This document shows, piece by piece, positions 37,650-45,250 of a DNA stretch of 64,000 nt (position 1 is the stretch's first letter; the number at the start of each line of letters is the position of its first letter). Location: the NCBI RefSeq assembly GCF_002817655.1, contig NZ_NWQK01000002.1, forward strand, positions 62,001 through 126,000, given 5' to 3'. The DNA is from Candidatus Chlamydia corallus (GTDB taxonomy: Bacteria > Chlamydiota > Chlamydiia > Chlamydiales > Chlamydiaceae). A program made the translations under genes and the position numbers. The notes below the pieces were generated by a model. That model was not told the origin of the DNA. It searched no databases and worked only from the letters and a program-made list of their open reading frames with translations.

Positions 37650-38636
37650 TTAATAGATTATTGTTTGTTTTAAAATCGATTCCAAGAAATTTTTATTCAT
37701 TATAGTTTTTTCATTACGAAATTCTTTTAGTAAGAGGGAGTGCATATCTTGAGGTAGGCTAGCTTTTAACGAACAAAATTGTAGAGTTTCTGGATGGGTA
37801 AATTCCAGGCTATAGGCGTGCAATTGTTGTTTGTCAAGGCCGTAACTACAGTTCATAGAAGAGATCCCATACACAGGATCCCCGAGAATAGGAGTCCCTA
37901 AATGTTTCATATGAACTCTAAGTTGGTGGGTCCTTCCCGTCTCTGGAGATAAGGCAACCAAACTCAATTTTCCATTAAAGGCAAGGACTTGGCAATGGGT
38001 AATTGCTTCTTTGCCTTGAGAGCTTACAGTCATTTCTTTACGTTTGTTGTGGTGTCGGCTTATGCTTGTATGGATCGTCGTGTGACTAGGTTTGCCTATA
38101 CAAATTGCTAAATAGCTTTTCTTTAACTGCTTAGTAACAAAAAGGTCGCTGTAGACTTGCTTTGCTTTCCGAGTTTTTGCGGTGATAATCAATCCAGAAG
38201 TATCTTTATCGAGTCTATGTACGATTCCTGGCCTCCAGGGTTCCTCAGGAAATTCTCCCTTAAGCCTCTCTCCTATTTCATTGAGAAGAGCGTGAACCAA
38301 GGTGCCATGAAAATGACCAGGTGCGGGATGAACCACCATATTCCGAGGCTTATTTATCACTAAGATCATCGCATCCTCGTAAACTTTATTTAGAGGGATC
38401 GCTTCTGCTACTAGTTCAAGAAGTTCTTCTTTTTCTTGAATATCTATAGTGACTATATCACCAGAATTTAGGCGTGTGGATACCTTTGTATTTATTTGCC
38501 CGTTGATTTGGACAAGCCGATTTAAAATATGTTGTTGGTAGAAAGTTCGGGAATGTGCTGGATGTACCTCGGTAAGATACTTATCCAAACGCCCCGAACT
38601 TTCTTTACTTACAGTAAAGGAAACAACAGTTTTCAT
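37650..38636 (-). CDS. rluD: RluD-type 23S rRNA pseudouridine synthase
   Basis: 328 residues: N-terminal S4 RNA-binding domain (SGRLDKYLTEVHPAHSRTFY), then the RluA-family catalytic domain with the nucleophilic Asp in HRLDKDTSGL (near 142). PETGRTHQLRVHMKHLG confirms the family. It isomerises uridines in 23S rRNA helix 69 if truly RluD; RluC/RluA substrates cannot be excluded. The ORF ends in an AT-rich stretch with no clear terminator. Confidence 0.9.
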   Translation of the reverse strand: MKTVVSFTVSKESSGRLDKYLTEVHPAHSRTFYQQHILNRLVQINGQINTKVSTRLNSGDIVTIDIQEKEELLELVAEAIPLNKVYEDAMILVINKPRNMVVHPAPGHFHGTLVHALLNEIGERLKGEFPEEPWRPGIVHRLDKDTSGLIITAKTRKAKQVYSDLFVTKQLKKSYLAICIGKPSHTTIHTSISRHHNKRKEMTVSSQGKEAITHCQVLAFNGKLSLVALSPETGRTHQLRVHMKHLGTPILGDPVYGISSMNCSYGLDKQQLHAYSLEFTHPETLQFCSLKASLPQDMHSLLLKEFRNEKTIMNKNFLESILKQTIIY

Positions 38637-38756
38637 TGGTATCTTGATAATCTTGTTTACTAGTTTAATATCGAATCAGTTAAGGATCTAGCGATTTTAT
38701 TGGAAGAAACGATCTTTTTCTGAACCTTAGATACTTAGAAATATTCAAAAATAATC

Positions 38757-39257
38757 TTATGAGTCTATAAAGATAGAAATATCAAATACGTTGCGATCAA
38801 GTGATGGAATCGACACCTCGGCGATCCTATTTATCTCAAACGTAAGGATATCAAAATCGGGAGTGGTCTTGGTAAATGAGATTTTGAAATTTGAGTCAAA
38901 GAAAAGACCACGAAATCTTGATTCAGCCATTCTTTAGATATTCTGGGTGGGAAGATAGAGGTCGTTTAAAGTCAACATTTCGAATTTTGAACAGGCAAGC
39001 AGCCTTAAAGAGGAAAGGTCCGAACATAAAAATATAGACTTCAATAGACTAGAGACATGCAGGACCATTTTTTGCCATTTCTCTAAAGTCCAAGGAAAAT
39101 CGGAGAGCTTCTTAGCTAAATAAGGAGTGTTGTGATAAGCAATGAGCGTAAGGTATAAAGGTGAGTCAAGTAAAGATGCCCACCGCTTAGGAGAACCTAG
39201 GAACTGTTCTTGCATCAGTCTATCTATTGGAAGAGCTAGGAAATAGGTAAAAGACAT
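38757..39257 (-). pseudogene. Conserved gene split by one in-frame TAA; possible 2H phosphoesterase-like protein
   Basis: A 107-residue frame (39257-38934) beginning MSFTYFLALPIDRLMQEQF ends with TAA at 38934-38936. Six bases later, in the same frame, an ATG (38930) opens 57 further codons ending at 38757 (MAESRFRGLF...FDISIFIDS). Ignoring the TAA gives one 166-codon protein. Its start (FLALPID) and end pattern (FKISFTKTT...) vaguely recall LigT-like 2H phosphoesterases with degenerate HxT motifs; this is speculative. It could be a pseudogene, two coupled short genes, or a sequencing error. The upstream gene stops three bases before its ATG, so it is in an operon. Confidence 0.55.
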
Positions 39258-39259
39258 TA

Positions 39260-39556
39260 TTACTCTTTATACACAGATCGCATGCGCTTAGAAGCTTTTT
39301 GTGCTCGATCCATATCTTTATGTACAAGTCCAAATGTTGAAATTAAAATAGACTGAATGAAATTGTCGTACATCTTTTGCCCTTCCTCAGCCCCTCGTTG
39401 TTCGATAAGGGCTAAACGTAGCTGGTCAAGAGTTTTTACAGGACCTTCGAAATGAGGAATGTTTGCCATAGTCATATACTCAGGCACACCGGGTTTTTCT
39501 GCTTCGGGAGTTTTTGGAGTTTCTGGTTTTCTTATATAAATGTGACGTGGTTCCAT
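39260..39556 (-). CDS. Conserved chlamydial hypothetical protein
   Basis: 98 residues: Pro/Glu/Lys-rich N-terminus (YIRKPETPKTPEAEKPG) followed by a helical region (QMYDNFIQSILISTF-like, ending KRMRSVYKE). No signal peptide or membrane helix. Stop codon followed within 3 bases by the ATG of the split gene, suggesting coupling. It lies downstream of the parC-like gene. Function unknown; a short secreted or structural protein is possible. Confidence 0.65.
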   Translation of the reverse strand: MEPRHIYIRKPETPKTPEAEKPGVPEYMTMANIPHFEGPVKTLDQLRLALIEQRGAEEGQKMYDNFIQSILISTFGLVHKDMDRAQKASKRMRSVYKE

Positions 39557-39664
39557 AATCTCGCACTGGAATGGTTATAGTGTCTATAAAGTTAATTCTA
39601 ATTTAAAAAGAAAATATTTTACCATCTATTATTAAAGAGAAATTTTTTACATAAAACTTAATTT

Positions 39665-41101
39665 TTAAATTAAGCTTTGTTGTTTCAAGATAGGTCTCTT
39701 TGCGATCGTAACATTTGTGATTTGTGTTTTTCTATCTCCTAAGTGACTGTACCGTTTTAAAAGTCCTTTGAGGTACTTGATCGTGACTTCTTTTATTCTT
39801 TCAAGATCCTTTTGTATCGCGATTTGTTTTTTTTCTATGACTAGAAGCTCCTTAGTACAAGCTTCTTCGTTAAAACAGAGGATTTTCTTAATAGTTAATG
39901 AAGCAAGTTGCGAGGTGTCTTGTTTTGTAGGGGGAGTTGTGAGATCGAGAAGCCAAGGCTCAAGTGCACGTAACACAGCTTGATGTAGGTCCTCAGCGGA
40001 AATTTTCTTGTTCATTGCTAGAGATTCTCGGACAGAGTCGTAGAGCTTATGTTTAATAAAGATGTATTCTAAGGTTTTGTGATGATAGTCCCGAGCTAAT
40101 TGTTCCTGGAGTAATAAAAGTTCTTTTTCAAGGTATCCCTGTAGAGCTTGAGTTTGAAGTTTGAGAATCTCAGATATGGAACACTCTACAGGCTTGTTAT
40201 TGTAGATCACTGTCGGTTTAGAATAGAGTACCACTTGGCATTCGGTATGCTCGAATAGAGTGGGAAGAACATCTTTTGCTCGAGAGCCTTTAGGAAGTTT
40301 AATTTCAATATGGGGGACATCAGTAGAGAAGTCTTGGATGGTATCGATTTTAATAACACCGCGTTTTGCTGCGTTTTCTATAGAACGAATCAATGTCTCA
40401 GTTGTAGATTGAGGGCAAATTTGTTTCACTACAAGCGTTTTATCATTAACAATCTCTATAGATGCCCGAAGTGTAATCGATCCCAAACCATCTTGATAAT
40501 CCGAGGGATCCATCAGTCCTCCCGAAGGAAAGTCAGGAAGTACAGTGAAATTTTTGTTATTTAAAATAGAAATTTGAGCGTTTAGAAGTTCTACAAAATT
40601 GTGAGGGAAAATTTTAGTCGTCATCCCTACAGCAATCCCGTCGACACCATGGAGTAAAAGAACAGGAAGCTTTGCTGGCAAAATGTCGGGTTCTTTTTCT
40701 CTTCCATCGTAAGAGTCATGGAAAGCAATTAAGTCAGTATTAAAAAGGGTTTCTCGAGCCAAAGGGCTGAGTCGAGCTTCTATGTAACGGGCAGCAGCGT
40801 GAGGATCACCTGTAAGAGGATTTCCGAAGTTTCCTTGGGTGTTGATTAAGTAGCCTTTATTTGCTAAGACAACAAGAGCTTCAACAATAGGAGCATCTCC
40901 ATGGGGATGGAGAGCCATAGTTCTTCCCGCGATATTAGCAACTTTATGCATTTTTCCATCATCTATACGGAATAACGTCCATAGAAGTCGGCGTTGGACT
41001 GGTTTTAACCCATCAAGAATATGAGGAATCGCCCTTTCTAAAATCACGTAAGAGGCATAGTGCATAAAATGTGTTCTAAAGAGCTCTGAAACGTCACGCA
41101 T
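39665..41101 (-). CDS. parC: Type II topoisomerase subunit A, ParC/GyrA-like, lacking the C-terminal domain
   Basis: 478 residues, versus about 750-880 for usual ParC/GyrA: breakage-reunion domain and coiled coil only, no beta-pinwheel. The catalytic tyrosine is Tyr106 in AARYIEARLSP. The N-terminal GLKPVQRRLLW and HPHGDAPIVEAL are present; the latter has Ala where E. coli GyrA has the quinolone-contacting Ser83. Partner parE is four bases upstream. Such a truncated enzyme could still decatenate but DNA wrapping is unlikely. Annotated elsewhere as gyrA_2. Confidence 0.88.
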   Translation of the reverse strand: MRDVSELFRTHFMHYASYVILERAIPHILDGLKPVQRRLLWTLFRIDDGKMHKVANIAGRTMALHPHGDAPIVEALVVLANKGYLINTQGNFGNPLTGDPHAAARYIEARLSPLARETLFNTDLIAFHDSYDGREKEPDILPAKLPVLLLHGVDGIAVGMTTKIFPHNFVELLNAQISILNNKNFTVLPDFPSGGLMDPSDYQDGLGSITLRASIEIVNDKTLVVKQICPQSTTETLIRSIENAAKRGVIKIDTIQDFSTDVPHIEIKLPKGSRAKDVLPTLFEHTECQVVLYSKPTVIYNNKPVECSISEILKLQTQALQGYLEKELLLLQEQLARDYHHKTLEYIFIKHKLYDSVRESLAMNKKISAEDLHQAVLRALEPWLLDLTTPPTKQDTSQLASLTIKKILCFNEEACTKELLVIEKKQIAIQKDLERIKEVTIKYLKGLLKRYSHLGDRKTQITNVTIAKRPILKQQSLI

Positions 41102-41104
41102 AAA

Positions 41105-42913
41105 TTAAAAATCAGTAATAAGGTTATCCATAATAAATTGTTTCCTCTCTTTTGTATTTTTCCCCATATAAAATTGTAAAATCGAAGAAATATCCTCTAA
41201 AGAAGTGATTGTAACTGGGGTGAGCCGTATGTCAGGACCTATAAAAGCGGCAAATTCTTTAGGAGAAATCTCTCCCAAGCCTTTAAATCTTGTGATTTCT
41301 AAAGAGGAGTCCTTGTTTCCGATCTGCTGTAAAGCGAGCATCTTTTCTTGCTCGGAATAGCAGTACAGTGTGGTTGTTTTGTTTCTAACCTTAAATAAAG
41401 GAGTTTCTAAAATAAAAAGGTGATTGTTTTCTACAAGGGGCAGCAGTGTTTTGAGGAAGAAAGTAATCAAGAGATTACGGATATGCATGCCATCTACATC
41501 CGCATCAGTGGCAAGGATGACTTTGTTATAACGCAGATGTTGGATATCATTTTGAGTAATGCCAAGAGCGGTTGCTAAATAAAATAATTCATCATTTTTA
41601 TACATTTTGGTTTCTTCTAAAGAAAAGACATTCATCGGTTTTCCTCGAAGAGAAAAAACAGCTTGAGTTAGGGGATTTCTTGAAGCAAGAATAGAGGCAG
41701 AGGCAGATTCTCCTTCGGTAAGAAAAATAGAGGAAGCCTCACCATAAAGGGATCGATCGTTATAGTGAAATTTACAGTCCCGAAGTTTGGGAATTTTATA
41801 ATGTACTTTTTTCTGCTTGCTTTTGAGATCTTGTTTTATAAATTGGATATTCTTTCGAGTTTTTTCATTGAATTTTATTTTTTCTAAAAGAAGGTCAGCA
41901 GTAGCCTTATCTTTACGTAACGCCTGAATAATGGCTTCTTTCACATCTTTGATTAAAGGGGTGCGAATTTGTGTGTTTCCAAGCTTATTTTTAGTTTGGG
42001 ATTCAAAAATGGGGGAGGCTATTTTTATTGCTATACAACCGACGATGCCTTCTCGAATGTCATTCGAAACAAACGTCTTTCCAAAAAATTCATTTACTCC
42101 TTTGACTATGGCTTCTTTAAAGGCTGTCAGGTGTGTCCCTCCGTCAAGAGTCTCCTGTCCATTGACAAAAGAAAAGTAGCGCTCCGTATGTCCCTCAAGG
42201 TGAGAAAAGATAAAAGATAGATCATCATTTTGAAAAAACAGGGGAGAGTATAAAGGCAGTTCAGGGACCTCTGCATTAAAAAGATCTTTTAGACCATTCC
42301 GAGACAAAAATACTTCATCATTAAAGAGGATCTCTAATCCAGGATGTAAGTAAGTGTATTGGCGGGTTTTCTCTTTTAGAAAGTCGTGATTAAAGATATA
42401 ATCAGGGAAGATAGAAGGATCAGGAGCGAAGGAAACAAAAGTTCCGTCAGGATCTTTGGTAGAACCTTGTTGAGAATCTTGCAGAATTCCTCGACAGAAG
42501 GTAGCAAGGTGATACTTTTTCTTTCTTACAGAACGCACAGAAAATATTTCTGATAGCGCGTTAACAGCTTTGAGCCCCACTCCATTCAATCCCACCGAAA
42601 AGCGACAAACATCCTGGGTATACTTAGCTCCCGTATTGATTTTAGAGACACAATCTATAAGTTTGCCTAAAGGAATACCGCGACCCTGATCTTGGATTGA
42701 AATCTGCTTGTCGTTAGCAGAAATTTGTAAAGATTTGCCATGGCCCATGATGAATTCATCAATCCCATTATCAACAACTTCTTTAAAAAGAGTGTAAATG
42801 CCATCCTCTCTTTGAGAACCATTGCCTAGCCTTCCAATGTACATTCCAGCCCGGAGACGAATGTGATCAAGAGAGGCTAAAGAAAGAATACTTGCTTCTG
42901 TATATGCCGCCAT
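41105..42913 (-). CDS. parE: Type II topoisomerase subunit B, ParE/GyrB-like
   Basis: 602 residues from the ATG at 42913; a TTG at 42958 is an alternative start without a ribosome site. GHKL ATPase motifs: EVVDNGIDEF (Gly where Ser/Ala is usual), DQGRGIPLG, and SVGLNGVGLKAVNALS. TOPRIM: LTEGESASASILASRNP and DADVDGMHIR, with catalytic Glu and DxD. It precedes parC by three bases in the same operon. Annotated elsewhere as gyrB_2; the housekeeping gyrase must lie outside this window. Confidence 0.88.
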   Translation of the reverse strand: MAAYTEASILSLASLDHIRLRAGMYIGRLGNGSQREDGIYTLFKEVVDNGIDEFIMGHGKSLQISANDKQISIQDQGRGIPLGKLIDCVSKINTGAKYTQDVCRFSVGLNGVGLKAVNALSEIFSVRSVRKKKYHLATFCRGILQDSQQGSTKDPDGTFVSFAPDPSIFPDYIFNHDFLKEKTRQYTYLHPGLEILFNDEVFLSRNGLKDLFNAEVPELPLYSPLFFQNDDLSFIFSHLEGHTERYFSFVNGQETLDGGTHLTAFKEAIVKGVNEFFGKTFVSNDIREGIVGCIAIKIASPIFESQTKNKLGNTQIRTPLIKDVKEAIIQALRKDKATADLLLEKIKFNEKTRKNIQFIKQDLKSKQKKVHYKIPKLRDCKFHYNDRSLYGEASSIFLTEGESASASILASRNPLTQAVFSLRGKPMNVFSLEETKMYKNDELFYLATALGITQNDIQHLRYNKVILATDADVDGMHIRNLLITFFLKTLLPLVENNHLFILETPLFKVRNKTTTLYCYSEQEKMLALQQIGNKDSSLEITRFKGLGEISPKEFAAFIGPDIRLTPVTITSLEDISSILQFYMGKNTKERKQFIMDNLITDF

Positions 42914-43454
42914 GTGTTTGGTATTTTGTTGAATTTTTAAGAAGAGCGGATAGGTCAATCTTTTGATTGTTTATCTATTTTGCAACAAGAAAAGGGATAA
43001 GCTCAACGCATAAAGTCTGCCTTAGGGCTAAATGGATCTTGAGGTAATTGACTGCTATTCCGTTGATTCAGCTTTAAACTGCATATCCGTGAAAGTCTTA
43101 TCATGTAACAACAGAATCCTTTCAACTCTCTTAGAAGCCTAAAGTGCATCTTAACCGAACATCTTTTTCCTAATCAAGAAAGAACAAAGCATCGAAATTA
43201 TGAAAATAGGCGATACTTCTTCTTTGATTTCCACTAAAGATGGGAGTTAAAATTATGTTTTGATTTTTTTAAGACAACTTAAAGAGCCTGTGCTATATGC
43301 GAAAGAAAGAAGCCTTCAAAGCCTAATGAGCAACCATAAATAGATTATTTGATGGCTTCTAATTTTCTCTTCGTCTATACAGCTAAGTTACTTTTCATTG
43401 GTGAATTTGGTATAAGTTTCCTTCATACTGTTCTGAAATTATCGAATCGTGCTT
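42914..43454. other. Intergenic region between divergent parE and hemA
   Basis: About 540 bases; no gene, RNA or strong hairpin recognised. It must hold the promoters of both operons. No convincing paired -35/-10 boxes were picked out by eye. Confidence 0.4.
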
Positions 43455-44474
43455 ATGGTGTTAGGAGTTGTTGGAATCAGTTATCGTGAAGCCGCTTTAA
43501 AAGAAAGAGAGCGGGCTATTCAATACCTACAATCTTTTGAAAAAAATCTTTTTCTAGCACAGTGTTTTTTAGGCGAAAGAGGCGCATTTATCTCTTTGCT
43601 TACTTGTCATCGAGCGGAACTTTATTATTATTCAGAAAGTCCTGAAATTGCTGAAGCAGCGCTGCTTTCAGAATTTACTTCTCAAGGAATGTGTCCATAT
43701 CGCCATCGAGGTTTGTCCTGCTTTACTCACCTATTTCAGGTTACGAGTGGTGTAGATAGTTTGATTTTTGGAGAAACTGAAATTCAAGGACAGGTAAAAC
43801 GGGCGTATTTGAAGGGAGGAAAACAAAGAGATTTGCCCTTTGAGCTTCATTTTTTATTTCAAAAAGCTTTAAAGGAGGGTAAGGATTATCGCTCACGAAG
43901 AGCGTTTCCCCAACATGAAGTGAATATAGAAACTATCGTTGAAGAGACTCTCCTTAGCTATGGTAAGTCCATAAATACGAACTTCTTATTCGTGGGGTAC
44001 TCAGATATTAATAGGAAAGTAGCAGCCAGGTTGTATCAAAGTGGCTACTATAAGATTACCTTTTGTTCTAGACAAGAGGTAACTGGCCCATACAGAACCT
44101 TATCTCGAGAAGATCTCTCATTTAGAGAGCCGTATGATGTCATTTTCTTTGGTTCGTCAGAGCCTGCCTCTCAATTTTTTGACCTTTCCTATGAAAGTCT
44201 TGCTAGCATTCCAGATCGTATTGTGTTTGATTTTAACGTGCCGCGAACATTTTTATGGAAAAAACCCCCAAAACATTTTATTTATTTAGATATAGATTTT
44301 ATTAGTGAATGCGTGCAAAAAAGATTGCAATGCAGCAAAGAAGGAGTAAATAGAGCGAAACTTTCTTTAACTTGTGCCGCAAAAAAACAATGGGAAATTT
44401 ACGAAAAAAAGAGCTCACATATATCCCAGAGGCAAATTTCAGCTTCTTGCGTGCATTCTGTTCTAAGCTATTGA
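43455..44474 (+). CDS. hemA: Glutamyl-tRNA reductase (short form)
   Basis: Reduces Glu-tRNA(Glu) to glutamate-1-semialdehyde, first step of C5 heme synthesis. 339 residues from the ATG at 43455; GTG at 43449 is an alternative. The catalytic Cys51 sits in LTCHRAELY (usual TCNRTE), followed by [22 protein letters not shown] and an NADPH-binding region. Typical HemA is about 420 residues, so the C-terminal dimerisation domain is mostly missing, as I recall for other chlamydiae. tRNA-Glu, its substrate tRNA, is at 59687-59761. Confidence 0.88.
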   Translation: MVLGVVGISYREAALKERERAIQYLQSFEKNLFLAQCFLGERGAFISLLTCHRAELYYYSESPEIAEAALLSEFTSQGMCPYRHRGLSCFTHLFQVTSGVDSLIFGETEIQGQVKRAYLKGGKQRDLPFELHFLFQKALKEGKDYRSRRAFPQHEVNIETIVEETLLSYGKSINTNFLFVGYSDINRKVAARLYQSGYYKITFCSRQEVTGPYRTLSREDLSFREPYDVIFFGSSEPASQFFDLSYESLASIPDRIVFDFNVPRTFLWKKPPKHFIYLDIDFISECVQKRLQCSKEGVNRAKLSLTCAAKKQWEIYEKKSSHISQRQISASCVHSVLSY

Positions 44475-44844
44475 TGCTTTAATGCCTAATTCATCTCTTG
44501 ACATATACAGCTTTCGAAAATACTCTAAACTTTCATTAGAAGTACGAATACCCTCCGATGTCTACGAGGGAATGAGCGTATTCTGGTTAACTGATAGATT
44601 ATAATTATTAAATCTTGTCATGGATTTAGCTCGATTTTTCTTGTGGTCTCTTGTTCTTTATAATGAAAAAGATGAACAAAAAAAATCACTTAATGCTATT
44701 TCTACAAATGAGAAATCGTTTTTATTTTTAAAGTTCGTATTGGCATAACTCGATTTAAAGGAAGAAAAAGCAGGTTTTAGAAATGAGATTGTCTCGATTC
44801 CTCACGGAGCAAAGACAACCATTGCTGCGTTGGAAAACACGAGT
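44475..44844. other. Region between hemA and the type III cluster, with a possible leader ORF
   Basis: About 370 bases. A 25-codon ORF (44783-44860, [15 protein letters not shown]...) starts shortly after an AGG and overlaps the scc4 start by 16 bases. A CCCTC/GAGGG hairpin lies at 44551-44570 without a T run. No other gene seen; the promoter for the secretion operon should be here. Confidence 0.35.
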
Positions 44845-45234
44845 ATGTTGGAAAAATTAATAAAAAATTTTGCCACGTATATGGGTATAACGTCAACTCT
44901 TGAGTTGGATGCTGACGGGGCCTATGTCTTACCTATAAGTGAGGTAGTTAAAGTGCGTGCTCAGCAAAATGCTGATAACGATATTGTTTTAAGTGCTTCG
45001 TTAGGAGCTTTGCCTCCGTCTGCTGATACAGCAAAAATATACTTGCAAATGATGATTGGCAATCTATTCGGTAGAGAAACAGGAGGCAGTGCTTTAGGTT
45101 TGGATTCCGAGGGCGGTGTTGTCATGGTTCGCAGATTTTCTGGGGATACTACATATGATGATTTTGTGCGACATGTTGAGAGCTTTATGAATTTTTCAGA
45201 GACATGGCTGTCAGATCTTGGCCTAGGTAAATAG
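44845..45234 (+). CDS. scc4: Type III secretion chaperone Scc4 (CT663)
   Basis: 129 residues from the ATG at 44845 (a TTG at 44830 is possible). Small acidic alpha/beta protein typical of class I secretion chaperones: [14 protein letters not shown] helix, central strands ([14 protein letters not shown]), C-terminal helix [16 protein letters not shown]. Scc4 pairs with Scc1 as chaperone of the gatekeeper CopN, and C. trachomatis Scc4 is also reported to bind sigma66 and RNA polymerase. First gene of the cluster, 16 bases before cdsD. Confidence 0.82.
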   Translation: MLEKLIKNFATYMGITSTLELDADGAYVLPISEVVKVRAQQNADNDIVLSASLGALPPSADTAKIYLQMMIGNLFGRETGGSALGLDSEGGVVMVRRFSGDTTYDDFVRHVESFMNFSETWLSDLGLGK

Positions 45235-45250
45235 TAACAGGGTGGAATAA

